A stretch of 64,000 bases of DNA from Sporosarcina luteola (GTDB lineage Bacteria; Bacillota; Bacilli; Bacillales_A; Planococcaceae). The stretch lies in the NCBI RefSeq assembly GCF_023715585.1, contig NZ_JAMBOK010000001.1, positions 1,116,001 through 1,180,000 on the forward strand, read 5' to 3'. Below the pieces are notes generated by a model that saw nothing but the letters and a program-made list of their open reading frames with translations, was not told where the DNA came from and ran no database searches. Positions within the stretch are counted from its first letter, which is position 1; each line of letters begins with the position of its first letter. The translations under genes were made by a program, and so were the position numbers. Of the stretch, positions 48,212 to 57,865 are shown one piece after another.

Positions 48212-49828
48212 TCACCCTCCAAAACCAAGCTTCTTTGTTATCCTTGTCAACCGGTCACCGAACAGCTTCTGTGCAAGCCCGGATTTTAAAGAAAGTGCTC
48301 CATAGACTACTACTCCGACAAGCGCGCAAATCATTACATAAAGCAGCGCCTGCATCTTGCCACTCACAGGACTGAATGCGAGCAGCCCTTTTAATGTATA
48401 GTGAACGGCAATGAACATGACAACATTGAAGAGCCCGATGAGGATCAATCGCCTGAACACCATTCTCGAATGGTAATGAAGGACTCTTGAAATGACATAA
48501 ATATTGATCCCCACCGCGATTGCATATCCGATTGCCGTAGCTGCAATTGCGCCGTTCACTTCGAATAGTTTAATGAGCGGGATATTCAAAATCATTTTGA
48601 ATAATAGGCCGGTCAATGAAGTGAAGATGATCCATTTATGTTTGTCGATCCCTTGAAGGATAGCGGCTGTCACGGAGTAAAGGCCGAACAGGATTGCTAC
48701 AGGTGCATATGCCGTCAGTACATCGGCACCGATTGGATTTTCACTATAGAAAAATGTATAGATTTCATTTGAAAGGATCATCAGTCCAAGAACCATCGGA
48801 ACTGTCAGAAACAGCATGATCTGATACGTTTGGTCGAGCGACCTGGTAATTCCCTTCTGATCATTTTTCGTGTAAAAACTTGTAATGACAGGAATTAACG
48901 CCATTGAAAACCCTGTCGCAACCATTACAGGTATCATGACAACTTTATGTGTCAAAAAGTTGAGCATCGTAAAATACATAGTCGTGACGTCTTTTAAACC
49001 GATCGACTTCATCGCATCTTTGAACGTGATCATATCTACAAATTGATATAAGGGATTGATGACGCCGACGAGAACGAATGGGATTGTATAACCGATAACT
49101 TCTTTGTACATATCGAAAAAAGTAATATTACTTGCCGGTGGACTGCTATCATACAGTTGCTTGAACTCGGGTTTATATTTCAACCAGTATTTATACAAAA
49201 CAACTAGCCCCGCCAACGCACCGATGAAAGCTGCAAACACAGCAAAGTTAACAGCTGTCCTGGGCGAGAGATCCAAAACATTCACTACGATGAATGCTCC
49301 AAGAAGTACAACAATGATCCTAACAATTTGTTCGATAAGCTGTGAAACGGAAGTAGGCAAAAACTTCTGATTTCCTTGCAAGTAACCGCGGACAATACTC
49401 ATAAGCGGGACAACAAGCAATGCGTAGCTCACCCAACGAATAACGGATGTGACCTCTGCAATCGTAAAATTCTTGTCGTCAGGATCTATGACAAGATGCG
49501 CTATCGGTTCCGCCATGAAAAATAAAACCAAGAACGATAAAATCCCTGTAATGACCATGACGAGCATCCCAGATTTCATCAATTTCCGACTGGTTGCATA
49601 ATCTCCGATTGCATTATATTTGGATATGAATTTTGAGATGGCGAGCGGCGCTCCTGATATAGCGACTGCTAGCGCCAAATTGTAAGGGATATATGCGTAT
49701 TGGTATAATCCGATATTTTTCTCCCCAACAATCGCATAAAACGGAATGACGTATAAAAGACCGAGCGCCTTCGATAAGAAGAGCCCGATTGTTAAAATAG
49801 CGGTGCCTTTTACAAGATTTGATGACAT
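48212..49828 (-). CDS. ytgP: Lipid II flippase MurJ / YtgP (MVF, polysaccharide exporter fold)
   Basis: 538-aa membrane protein with about 14 hydrophobic segments. MSSNLVKGTAILTIGLFLSKALGLLYVIPFYAIVGEKNIGLY is the MurJ/SpoVB opening, including the conserved Arg/Lys-rich start of helix 1. In B. subtilis YtgP was identified as the MurJ-type flippase (redundant with Amj) that moves lipid II across the membrane; SpoVB is a sporulation paralogue. Start at MSSNLV, 7 nt after GGAAGG. Confidence 0.93.
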   Translation of the reverse strand: MSSNLVKGTAILTIGLFLSKALGLLYVIPFYAIVGEKNIGLYQYAYIPYNLALAVAISGAPLAISKFISKYNAIGDYATSRKLMKSGMLVMVITGILSFLVLFFMAEPIAHLVIDPDDKNFTIAEVTSVIRWVSYALLVVPLMSIVRGYLQGNQKFLPTSVSQLIEQIVRIIVVLLGAFIVVNVLDLSPRTAVNFAVFAAFIGALAGLVVLYKYWLKYKPEFKQLYDSSPPASNITFFDMYKEVIGYTIPFVLVGVINPLYQFVDMITFKDAMKSIGLKDVTTMYFTMLNFLTHKVVMIPVMVATGFSMALIPVITSFYTKNDQKGITRSLDQTYQIMLFLTVPMVLGLMILSNEIYTFFYSENPIGADVLTAYAPVAILFGLYSVTAAILQGIDKHKWIIFTSLTGLLFKMILNIPLIKLFEVNGAIAATAIGYAIAVGINIYVISRVLHYHSRMVFRRLILIGLFNVVMFIAVHYTLKGLLAFSPVSGKMQALLYVMICALVGVVVYGALSLKSGLAQKLFGDRLTRITKKLGFGG

Positions 49829-49907
49829 ATTTGATCCTTCCAATCTTAAGAACTACTCAACAAAGGTACATACCAGTTTACCCCTCACCGGCGCTTTTCA
49901 CAATGAT

Positions 49908-50214
49908 TAACTGAATCCAGCCTGTGTCCCCTTCTATCAAATAATAGCAGGATGATTGCATATTCTTCCTAAATCAGTGGAAATTAACCTTAGGCTGGAT
50001 TCAGTTATCCTCCGGAGGATGTCACGGATTTTCAAAGGAATAAGAAGGCAGTCTAAGTTCGCGACGTCCTAGAGGAAGGCGTCCTAAGTGCGTGACATCG
50101 TGTCAAAACGGTCGCATGACTTGCATCCTGCAAGCCCCAACGACTGCATGACCCACATCCTGTGGGCCTCAAGCTCGAAAAAAATCCAGACGCAATTACA
50201 CCAAGGTGTAATTG
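49908..50214 (-). repeat. Dispersed structured repeat, copy C (large form)
   Basis: This 435-bp gap between ytgP and ytfP is mostly one repeat. Arms TAACTGAATCCAGCCT (49908-49923) and its exact reverse complement (49992-50007) bound a 68-nt loop. Next is the 27-bp core (50008-50034) with palindrome TCCTCCGGAGGA, then about 150 bp of short direct/inverted motifs (for example GACTTGCATCCTGCAAG), and the perfect palindrome CAATTACACC/GGTGTAATTG (50193-50214). Copy A has the same order with a much shorter middle. Confidence 0.75.
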
Positions 50215-50264
50215 ATTGGACTACCCATGTATAATAGAGAAAAACTGAAAGTGTGGTTCCATAT

Positions 50265-51533
50265 ATGTATGACGTCATAATCATCGGTGGGGGTCCCTCA
50301 GGACTGATGGCCTCGATCGCTGCAGCCGAACACGGCAATAAAGTACTTCTTCTCGATAAAGGGAAGAAGCTTGGAAATAAATTATCCATTTCTGGCGGTG
50401 GGAGATGCAATGTCACGAATCGATTGCCATTAGAAGAAATCGTGAAAAACATCCCAGGCAACGGAAGATTTTTGTACGGCCCATTTTCCGTCTTCAATAA
50501 TGAGGATATCATTGCCTTTTTTGAAGGACTCGGGGTGCCGTTGAAAGAAGAGGATCACGGCCGGATGTTCCCTGTCTCGGACAAAGCGAAAGACGTTGTT
50601 AATGCGTTGCTTTCGGAAATGGATCGGCTTCACGTCGAAGTGAGATTGTCGACACGCGTGAAGAAATTATTGATGGATGATGAAAGGATTTTGGGCGTGC
50701 GGCTTGAAGATGGTGAAGAAATCCGCACAAGAGCAGTTGTTGTCGCGGTAGGCGGTAAGGCTGTTCCGCAAACCGGAAGCACTGGAGACGGGTATCCTTG
50801 GGCGGAAAAAGCCGGTCATACCGTAACAGACCTTTATCCGACAGAAGTGCCATTGCTGTCCGACGAACCATTCATCCAATCCAAGGAACTGCAAGGACTT
50901 GCATTGCGCGATGTGGCTGTCTCCGTATTGAATGCCAAAGGGAAAACCTTGGTTACTCATCAGATGGACATGTTGTTCACCCATTTCGGGTTGAGCGGGC
51001 CTGCGATTTTACGTTGCAGCCAGTTCGTCGTGAAGGAACAGATGAAAAATGGCAGGAAGCCCGTTGAAATGCGGATTGATTCACTCCCTTCGGTGAATGA
51101 AGAAAAGGCGTTTCAAATGATTCATACGATGTTGAAAGATGATCCAAAAAAAGCGGTGAAAAACAGTCTGAAAGGAATTGCACCCGAACGGTGGCTGCTG
51201 TTTTTATTTGACCGGGCAGGCATTGATGAAGCTGATATCGGTGCAGGACTTTCAAATGAAAAGATCCGCAAGCTAGCCGGGCTGCTGAAAGGATTTCCGA
51301 TGACTGTGAACGGCACGCAGCCGATTGAAAAAGCATTCGTTACAGGCGGAGGCGTTTCAACGAAGGAAATCGAGCCAAAAACAATGGCATCACGGAAGAA
51401 GGCTGGACTTTTCTTCTGCGGAGAGATTTTAGATATACATGGTTATACGGGCGGGTATAATATTACATCCGCGCTCGTTACTGGACGGATTGCTGGGATG
51501 AACGCCGGGGCGTTTGCGCAAGATGAAGGCTAA
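50265..51533 (+). CDS. ytfP: HI0933/BaiN-family flavoprotein YtfP
   Basis: 422-aa FAD-dependent oxidoreductase. [24 protein letters not shown] is the dinucleotide fold; [17 protein letters not shown] and [27 protein letters not shown] are diagnostic for the HI0933 family; and a C-terminal FAD-contact region reads [31 protein letters not shown]. The substrate is unknown; the gut relative BaiN acts on bile-acid rings. Start at ATG 50265. A TATAAT box (50231-50236) lies directly beside the end of repeat copy C. Confidence 0.92.
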   Translation: MYDVIIIGGGPSGLMASIAAAEHGNKVLLLDKGKKLGNKLSISGGGRCNVTNRLPLEEIVKNIPGNGRFLYGPFSVFNNEDIIAFFEGLGVPLKEEDHGRMFPVSDKAKDVVNALLSEMDRLHVEVRLSTRVKKLLMDDERILGVRLEDGEEIRTRAVVVAVGGKAVPQTGSTGDGYPWAEKAGHTVTDLYPTEVPLLSDEPFIQSKELQGLALRDVAVSVLNAKGKTLVTHQMDMLFTHFGLSGPAILRCSQFVVKEQMKNGRKPVEMRIDSLPSVNEEKAFQMIHTMLKDDPKKAVKNSLKGIAPERWLLFLFDRAGIDEADIGAGLSNEKIRKLAGLLKGFPMTVNGTQPIEKAFVTGGGVSTKEIEPKTMASRKKAGLFFCGEILDIHGYTGGYNITSALVTGRIAGMNAGAFAQDEG

Positions 51534-51542
51534 TATGCTTAC

Positions 51543-51574
51543 AACATCGGTTTCAATGAAGCCGATGTTTTTTT
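51543..51574 (+). terminator. ytfP terminator
   Basis: AACATCGG/CCGATGTT stem (inner TTTC/GAAG) followed by TTTTTTT, ten bases after the stop. Confidence 0.88.
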
Positions 51575-52015
51575 GACGCTTGGAATGGCTTGCTTTGGAC
51601 GCGGGGAGCCTTGCTTTAGGCGCAGGGAGCATTGCTTTAGGCGCGGGAAGCCTTGCTTTAGGCGCCGGAGGCATTGCTTTAGGCGCGGAGTGTCTTGCTT
51701 TAGGCGCGGGAGGCTTTGCTTTGGGCGCGAAGGGCATTGCTTTAGGCGCGGGAAGCCTTGCTTTAGGCGCGGGGGTATTGCTTTGGACGCCGGAGGACTT
51801 GCTTTAGGCGCGGGAGGACTTGCTTTAGGCGCGGAGGGCATTGCTTTAGGCGCCGAAGGCTTTGCTTTAGGCGCGGGAGGACTTGCTTTAGGCGCGGAGG
51901 GCATTGCTTTAGGCGCCGAAGGCTTTGCTTTAGGCGCGGGAGGCCACACTTTAGGCGCGGGAGGCCACACTTTAGGCGCGGGAGGCCACACTATAGGCGC
52001 TCAGCCATTACTTTG
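51575..52015. repeat. 21-bp minisatellite, 19 full units plus degenerate ends
   Basis: Units 51598-51995 each begin GGCGC (twice GACGC) and mostly end TTGCTTTA; 18 are exactly 21 bp and one (51766-51785) is 20 bp. The three-unit block 51807-51869 is repeated exactly at 51870-51932, units 51640 and 51745 are identical, and the last three carry CCACACTTTA/CTATA instead of TTGCTTTA. Edge units (51575-51597, 51996-52015) are degenerate. The array lies between two terminators of convergent genes. Several frames stay open only because 21 is divisible by 3; the 20-bp unit shifts them, and no ribosome site is seen, so I do not call a gene. Confidence 0.9.
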
Positions 52016-52029
52016 GACACGATTCAACT

Positions 52030-52076
52030 AAAAAAATCCGAAGAGATGGACACGTCCATTTCCTCGGATTTTATTT
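52030..52076 (-). terminator. leuS terminator
   Basis: Minus-strand AAAATCCGAGGAAATGGAC / GTCCATCTCTTCGGATTTTTTT, a strong stem with an internal mismatch. Confidence 0.9.
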
Positions 52077-52089
52077 TATTTTATTTCAA

Positions 52090-54504
52090 TCAAACAGCTA
52101 CAATATTAACCAATCTGCCTGGAATTGCAATGACTTTCTTCAATTCCTTACCTTCTATCCATTGCTTCACATCTTCGTCAGCAAGTGCGACTTTTTCAAG
52201 ATCTTCTTTCGTAATGTCTTTTGCGACGTTGATTTTCGCGCGGACTTTTCCGTTGATTTGGACAGCGACTTCCACTGTATCATCGAAAAGCTTCGACTCA
52301 TCGTATGTCGGCCAAGCTACGTAAGATATGGATTCGCTATGGCCAAGCTTCTCCCATAGCTCTTCAGCAAGATGCGGAGTGATCGGTGAAATCAGTGTGA
52401 CAAAACCTTCAACGTATTCTTTCGGAATCGAGTCGGCTTTATATCCTTCATTGATGAACACCATCAATTGAGAAATGGCGGTATTGTTGCGCATTCCTTC
52501 AAAGTCTTCGGTCACTTTCTTCACGGTTTGGTGATACACCTTTTCAAGTGCACCGCCCGGCTCCCCGCCAACTTTGGAGCTAAGTGTACCGTCTTCGTTG
52601 ACGAATAGGCGCCAGATGCGGTCCAAGAAGCGGCGGGATCCATCAAGGCCGTTTGTCGACCATTCTTTCGAAGCTTCAAGCGGCCCCATGAACATTTCGT
52701 ATAGGCGAAGCGTATCTGCGCCGTGCGAATGGACGATGTCGTCCGGGTTGATGACGTTACCAAGCGACTTGGACATTTTTACATGCCCTTCCCCTAGGAT
52801 CATTCCTTGGTTGAACAATTTTTGGAAAGGCTCCTTCGTCGGGACAACGCCGATATCGTAAAGCACCTTATGCCAGAAGCGTGCGTATAGAAGGTGAAGA
52901 ACCGCATGCTCCGCGCCGCCGACGTAGATGTCGACCGGCAGCCAGCGTTCTGCAAGTTTCGGATCGATTAGCATTTCGTCATTATCCGGGTCGATATAGC
53001 GCAAGTAATACCAGCAGCTTCCTGCCCATTGCGGCATCGTATTCGTTTCCCGGCGGCCTTTCATGCCCGTGACTGGATCAACAACATTGACCCACTCTTC
53101 AATATTCGCAAGCGGCGATTCACCTGTTCCGCTCGGCTTAATGTTATCCGTCTTCGGCAGTGTCAATGGCAATTCGGATTCATCGACAGGAGTCATTGAG
53201 CCGTCTTCCCAATGGATAATTGGAATCGGTTCACCCCAATAACGCTGTCTCGAGAATAGCCAATCGCGTAGGCGATACGTGATTTTCTTCTCGCCTTTGC
53301 CGTATTCAACGAACCAAGCAATCGCTTTTTCAATTGCTTCATCTTTACCAAGACCATTCAGGAAGTCAGAGTTGATATGCTCTCCATCTCCTGTATATGC
53401 CTCTTTTGAAATATCTCCACCTGCAACGACTTCCACAATCGGCAAGTTGAATTCAACCGCAAACTCGTAATCCCGCTCGTCATGCGCTGGGACAGCCATG
53501 ATCGCGCCAGTTCCATAAGAAGCTAGGACGTAATCCGCAATCCAGATCGGCATCTTTTCACCGCTCGCAGGGTTTATTGCGTAAGCGCCTGTGAATACGC
53601 CTGTCTTCTCTTTCGCAAGATCTGTACGTTCCAAGTCGCTTTTCGTTTTCACTTTATCCAAATAAGCGTCAACCGCTTCTCGTTGTTCAGCTGTCGTAAT
53701 TTTGTCGACAAGCTTATGCTCTGGGGCAAGTACAGCATACGTCGCGCCGAAAATCGTATCTGGGCGTGTCGTGAATGCTTCGAATGAAAGATCCGTACCG
53801 TCGATTTCAAACGTCAGTTGAGCGCCTTCAGAACGGCCTATCCAATTGCGCTGCATATCTTTCAAGCTATCCGGCCAATCAACGTCTTCAAGGTCTTCAA
53901 GCAGGCGATCCGCATATTCGGTAATTCGCAATACCCATTGGCGCATAGGGCGGCGTTCCACCGGATGTCCGCCACGCTCCGATTTCCCGTCGATGACTTC
54001 CTCGTTCGCAAGGACTGTTCCAAGCGCCGGGCACCAGTTCACTGGCACTTCATCGATATATGCCAAGCCCTTTTTATACAATTGGATGAAAATCCATTGC
54101 GTCCATTTGTAATATTTCGGATCTGTCGTATTTACTTCACGATCCCAGTCATAGGAAAACCCGAGATCATTCATTTGACGCTTGAACGTCGCGATGTTTT
54201 TCGCCGTGAATTCCGCAGGGTCGTTCCCCGTATCGATTGCATATTGCTCAGCAGGCAACCCGAAAGCGTCCCACCCCATCGGATGAAGGACATTATAGCC
54301 TTGCTTCCGTTTGAATGAACTTAAGATATCCGTTGCGATATAGCCTAGCGGGTGCCCAACGTGAAGTCCCGCTCCGGAAGGATAAGGGAACATATCAAGC
54401 GCGTAGAACTTCGGCTTGGAGTCGTCGTTGACCATTTTGTACGTCTTGTTGTCTTTCCAGTACTGCTGCCATTTTTTCTCGATTTCCACATGTTTATAAC
54501 TCAT
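52090..54504 (-). CDS. leuS: Leucyl-tRNA synthetase
   Basis: 804-aa class I synthetase. HIGH region [20 protein letters not shown], the CP1 editing domain with [13 protein letters not shown] and the conserved [29 protein letters not shown], the KMSKS loop [13 protein letters not shown], and a C-terminal [11 protein letters not shown] domain. Full length for bacterial LeuRS. It is preceded by a T-box leader responding to uncharged tRNA-Leu. Confidence 0.98.
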   Translation of the reverse strand: MSYKHVEIEKKWQQYWKDNKTYKMVNDDSKPKFYALDMFPYPSGAGLHVGHPLGYIATDILSSFKRKQGYNVLHPMGWDAFGLPAEQYAIDTGNDPAEFTAKNIATFKRQMNDLGFSYDWDREVNTTDPKYYKWTQWIFIQLYKKGLAYIDEVPVNWCPALGTVLANEEVIDGKSERGGHPVERRPMRQWVLRITEYADRLLEDLEDVDWPDSLKDMQRNWIGRSEGAQLTFEIDGTDLSFEAFTTRPDTIFGATYAVLAPEHKLVDKITTAEQREAVDAYLDKVKTKSDLERTDLAKEKTGVFTGAYAINPASGEKMPIWIADYVLASYGTGAIMAVPAHDERDYEFAVEFNLPIVEVVAGGDISKEAYTGDGEHINSDFLNGLGKDEAIEKAIAWFVEYGKGEKKITYRLRDWLFSRQRYWGEPIPIIHWEDGSMTPVDESELPLTLPKTDNIKPSGTGESPLANIEEWVNVVDPVTGMKGRRETNTMPQWAGSCWYYLRYIDPDNDEMLIDPKLAERWLPVDIYVGGAEHAVLHLLYARFWHKVLYDIGVVPTKEPFQKLFNQGMILGEGHVKMSKSLGNVINPDDIVHSHGADTLRLYEMFMGPLEASKEWSTNGLDGSRRFLDRIWRLFVNEDGTLSSKVGGEPGGALEKVYHQTVKKVTEDFEGMRNNTAISQLMVFINEGYKADSIPKEYVEGFVTLISPITPHLAEELWEKLGHSESISYVAWPTYDESKLFDDTVEVAVQINGKVRAKINVAKDITKEDLEKVALADEDVKQWIEGKELKKVIAIPGRLVNIVAV

Positions 54505-54557
54505 TGCAGTTCATTCCTTCCCTCTATATTCAAAATGCGCTATGCGGTTCGCGGAAA

Positions 54558-54826
54558 TAAAAAAACTCCCGTCCCTTAAAAAGATAAGGGACGAGAGGTA
54601 TATGTACTCCCGCGGTGCCACCCAAATTGACGGCAATGCCGCCCAACTTGTTTCCTTAACGCGGAAAACGGCACCGGCTACTATTCGTTCACCGATACAG
54701 GCTCGAAGGCGAGTTCATCGTAGTCGTACAGGCTTGCACCAAACCGCCTGCTCTCTTCAATCGACCGGACCGATTACTGATTCCTTTTCAATGCCAACGC
54801 TATTTGAATTCAGTTTATTGTAGTGT
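54558..54826 (-). promoter_or_regulatory. T-box riboswitch controlling leuS
   Basis: Minus-strand leader of about 270 nt. T-box GGGTGGCACCGCGGG at about 54614-54628 precedes the terminator CGTCCCTTATC / AAGGGACGGGAG then TTTTTTT (54558-54594). A CTC triplet in GAACTCGCC (about 54711-54713) is a candidate leucine specifier. A TACAAT -10 (54817-54822 on the minus strand) starts the leader. Confidence 0.92.
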
Positions 54827-54928
54827 ACCCGAAATTGTTCCAAAATACAACTAGATGTCTTAAATTTTAATGGAAGTCTCTAGGAAATCCAGTGAGTCCA
54901 AGGTCCCTTTTTGGTGATAATTCCGCGG

Positions 54929-55033
54929 ATTCAATAGATAACATTGCATATTCAATAGATAACTCCACCGATTCGATAGATAAGTCGCCTGATTCAATTG
55001 ATAACTTCACCGATCCGATAGATAACTAAATGC
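54929..55033 (+). repeat. Five-unit 21-bp tandem repeat
   Basis: Five consecutive 21-bp units share ATTC(A/G)AT(A/T)GATAA followed by a variable seven bases (often CTTCACCG-like). A sixth, decayed unit may precede it (GATAATTCCGCGG). On the plus strand it reads as a seven-residue repeat (DSIDNFT-type) ending at TAA 55026-55028, but no start codon with a ribosome site precedes it. It lies between scoB's end and the leuS promoter. Confidence 0.85.
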
Positions 55034-55066
55034 CAAGCCCATTAATAAGGACTTGGCATTTGATGA

Positions 55067-55702
55067 TCAACCAATATTCACTTTCAATTCCGCTTCCGTC
55101 GAATTCACAACGTCTTCTACTGTGAATCCTTCGAACACTTCCTTCAATTCCAGACCATCAGGCGTCACGTCGATCAAAGCACGTTCCGTGATGATTTTAT
55201 GGACGACGCCTTTTCCTGTCAACGGCAGCGAGCATTCTTTCTTGATCTTTGCCGAGCCGTCCTTCGCGACGTGGTCCATGATGACGATGATTTTTTTCGC
55301 ACCGTGTACGAGATCCATCGCACCGCCCATCCCTTTGATCATCTTGCCTGGAATCATCCAGTTGGCAAGGTCGCCTTTTTCGGACACTTCCATGCCGCCA
55401 AGGATCGCTACATCGACATGGCCACCGCGGATCATGGCGAATGATTCTGCACTATCGAAAAATGCGGATCCCGGGATTGTTGTCACAGTTTCTTTGCCTG
55501 CGTTGATCAGATCCGGATCGACTTGATCTTCCGTTGGATAAGGGCCAATGCCGAGGAGGCCGTTTTCCGACTGGAGCACGACCGTCTTGTCATCCGATAT
55601 ATAGTTTGCAACTAATGTAGGCATACCGATGCCTAGATTGACATAGTCGCCGTCGTTGATTTCCTTTTCCGCACGTCTTGCAATTCTCTCTCTGAAATTC
55701 AT
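55067..55702 (-). CDS. scoB: 3-oxoacid (acetoacetyl/succinyl) CoA-transferase subunit B
   Basis: 211 aa. [31 protein letters not shown] opens it, and the glutamate that forms the thioester intermediate is in [13 protein letters not shown]. Moves CoA between acyl groups, probably acetoacetate/butyrate and succinyl- or acetyl-CoA. Start at the second Met, 9 nt after AAGGGG. Follows scoA by 18 bp in an apparent two-gene operon. Confidence 0.93.
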   Translation of the reverse strand: MNFRERIARRAEKEINDGDYVNLGIGMPTLVANYISDDKTVVLQSENGLLGIGPYPTEDQVDPDLINAGKETVTTIPGSAFFDSAESFAMIRGGHVDVAILGGMEVSEKGDLANWMIPGKMIKGMGGAMDLVHGAKKIIVIMDHVAKDGSAKIKKECSLPLTGKGVVHKIITERALIDVTPDGLELKEVFEGFTVEDVVNSTEAELKVNIG

Positions 55703-55720
55703 CGTGAACATCCCCTTCCC

Positions 55721-56407
55721 TTATTGAGTCGTCAATCTCTCGATCCGTTTTTCCTGTTCCGCTTGTAGCAACCCTTGCACGTAGATGCTTGGCGTGTGGA
55801 TCGTCGCTGGATCGAGCTGCCCCGTCTCCACGATTTCCTCCACTTCTGCAATCGTGATCTTGCCTGCAGCCGCCATCATCGGGTTGAAGTTTTGAGCGGT
55901 CTTGTTATAGATCAAGTTTCCGATTTTATCCGCCTTCGCTGCGCGAACCAATGCATAGTCGGCGACGAGCGCTTCTTCAAGGACATATTCCTTGCCGTTG
56001 AAAATCCTTGTCTCTTTTCCATCCGCCACAGATGTTCCGACTCCAGCAGGTGTGTAAAATGCAGGGATCCCTGCGCCGCCTGCACGGATCTTTTCAGCAA
56101 GCGTGCCTTGCGGTGTCAATTCGACTTCAATTTCGCCGGACAGCACTTGACGCTCGAATTCCTTATTTTCTCCGACGTAGGAGCCGATCATCTTCTTAAT
56201 CTGCTTTTCTTTCAATAAAAGACCAAGACCCCAATCATCCACACCACAATTATTCGAAATGATCGTCAAGTCTTTGACGCCTTTTTCGACGAGTGCCAAA
56301 ATGAGCTGTTCCGGGATTCCGACAAGTCCGAATCCCCCCACCATTAACGTGGAGCCGTCCTTGATTTCTGAAATCGCTTCCATAGCTGTTGAATAAATCG
56401 GTTTCAT
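55721..56407 (-). CDS. scoA: 3-oxoacid CoA-transferase subunit A
   Basis: 228 aa. [39 protein letters not shown] is the CoA-transferase signature of the A subunit; [29 protein letters not shown] follows. Forms a heterotetramer with ScoB. AAGGGGGAATGCTAG precedes ATG 56407. B. subtilis ScoAB is a succinyl-CoA:3-oxoacid transferase; the acetate-CoA-transferase alternative cannot be excluded by eye. Confidence 0.93.
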   Translation of the reverse strand: MKPIYSTAMEAISEIKDGSTLMVGGFGLVGIPEQLILALVEKGVKDLTIISNNCGVDDWGLGLLLKEKQIKKMIGSYVGENKEFERQVLSGEIEVELTPQGTLAEKIRAGGAGIPAFYTPAGVGTSVADGKETRIFNGKEYVLEEALVADYALVRAAKADKIGNLIYNKTAQNFNPMMAAAGKITIAEVEEIVETGQLDPATIHTPSIYVQGLLQAEQEKRIERLTTQ

Positions 56408-56498
56408 CTAGCATTCCCCCTTTGAATCCTATAGAAAAATTGAAACTACTCTATATTCATTTAATCAGACTCTTGGGTGGGACGCAATCTTCTAAACA

Positions 56499-56534
56499 GA
56501 AAAACCGGAAATCCTCATTGGATTTCCGGCTTTC
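56499..56534 (-). terminator. Terminator of the MFS gene
   Basis: Minus-strand GCCGGAAATCC / GGATTTCCGGTTTTTC; includes the last codons of the transporter gene. Confidence 0.88.
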
Positions 56535-57711
56535 GTACAGACTTAAGCGGTCTGTCGTATAGAAGAGTTGTGACAAGTGTAATGGCCATGAGACTCGTCA
56601 GCAACAGAAGCATCATTTTCATGCCGTGGATTTCAACTAGAATGCCCCCTGCCAATGGGCCGATCATGCGTCCGATTGTTGCAGCGGAGTTGACGATCCC
56701 TTGGTAAAATCCGTCCCTCCCTTTCGGCGCCAGCTGACTTGCCAATGTCGGAATAGCCGGCCACACAATCATTTCACCGAAAGTAAGGATAACCATCGAA
56801 ACGATGAACATTTTGAATGAGCCTGCAAAACTTACAACGATGAAGGAGAGGATGAAGATGACCGTCCCGATGATCATCTGCGCTTTCAGCTGCTTTTCAA
56901 GCCGCTTGATGAGCGGTTTGATAAGAGGTTGTCCAATAACAATCAGCAACCCGTTGATCGTCCAAATGAAACTGTACTCTCTTAAGGTAATGCCCAGTGC
57001 TAGTGCATGCGTGGAAATCGTCGTCGACCATTGGGAATAGACGAGCCAGGTGATTAAATAGCCGCCGACTAAAATGAGCAAGGCATAGAAAGGGGCTTTA
57101 TTCTTAATCCGCGCAGTTTCCCGGATGACGTCCGTATGGCGATCGGGTGCAATTTCCAGCTTTTTATATCCGAAGTAGGCAATGAATAGGAAAACAACAT
57201 AGAAAACCAAATTCGCAAAGAATATATAATCGATATGCACCGACGCTATCAAACCGGCTAGAGCGGGCCCGATTGCGACTCCGACGTTCTGCGCCAGATA
57301 GATTGAGTTGAATGCCTTCCTGCCGCCTTCAGGCCAAATTGTTCCGACCATCGCATACATGCTCGGAAATATGATGCCGCCGCTAAATCCTAATACGGTA
57401 AGTAAAATAATATATGGATACCAATTATGGTCGTATACGAGATAGGCAAGTGCCAAAATCGAAATGATGATGCCTGCCATGATGGATTTGAAACCGCCGA
57501 TCCGGTCAAATAAAAAACCGCCAAGCAGATTCCCGACGACACCCGCTCCTGCGTTCGCCATCAGGACAAGACCGGCGACCGCCAACGACTTACCGAGATA
57601 TTCATGCATATATATCGTATTCAATGGCCAAAGGAACGAGTTCCCTATGACATTGACAAACATTCCTATGATGAGAAGCCAAACTTTATTGGGTATTTCC
57701 ATTTTGGGCAA
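56515..57711 (-). CDS. Major facilitator superfamily multidrug-type transporter
   Basis: About 398 aa with 12 hydrophobic segments. The MFS loop 2-3 motif appears as GNLLGGFLFDRIGGFKSIM and the antiporter-like motif as LGFSGGIIFPSMYAMVGTI. Related to YttB/MDR-type drug exporters of Bacilli; substrate unknown. The start is ambiguous: ATG 57717 is only 2 nt from GGAGG, whereas TTG 57711 has an 8-nt spacing, so I choose the latter. Divergent from ytqA, with about 150 bp between. Confidence 0.88.
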   Translation of the reverse strand: MPKMEIPNKVWLLIIGMFVNVIGNSFLWPLNTIYMHEYLGKSLAVAGLVLMANAGAGVVGNLLGGFLFDRIGGFKSIMAGIIISILALAYLVYDHNWYPYIILLTVLGFSGGIIFPSMYAMVGTIWPEGGRKAFNSIYLAQNVGVAIGPALAGLIASVHIDYIFFANLVFYVVFLFIAYFGYKKLEIAPDRHTDVIRETARIKNKAPFYALLILVGGYLITWLVYSQWSTTISTHALALGITLREYSFIWTINGLLIVIGQPLIKPLIKRLEKQLKAQMIIGTVIFILSFIVVSFAGSFKMFIVSMVILTFGEMIVWPAIPTLASQLAPKGRDGFYQGIVNSAATIGRMIGPLAGGILVEIHGMKMMLLLLTSLMAITLVTTLLYDRPLKSVRKPEIQ

Positions 57712-57865
57712 TTCCATCGCCTCCGATCTCTATCTACTACTCATGAAAGCTACTTCGAGTGTATGTCTTTTTCTGGATTCAGACAACAAAAACGGAATAT
57801 GTTCCGCAATTCAGATGACACTGAGCAGATCCAAAATGGTACAATCTACTGTTAGAGGAGTTGAA

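Noticed and set aside
51539-51991. 150-aa Pro/Lys/Ala-rich ORF (APKA heptads) on the minus strand and similar ORFs on the plus strand
   Set aside because: They arise from the 21-bp array, whose length is a multiple of three. They change character at the 20-bp unit, lack a ribosome site, and overlap the ytfP terminator.
51575-52015. CRISPR array
   Set aside because: The units are contiguous 21-mers with no unique spacers, and there are no cas genes in the window.
57464-57865. N-terminal extension of the radical SAM ORF (first 134 codons)
   Set aside because: It lies antisense to the MFS gene; the family start and a GAGGAG site are at 57866.
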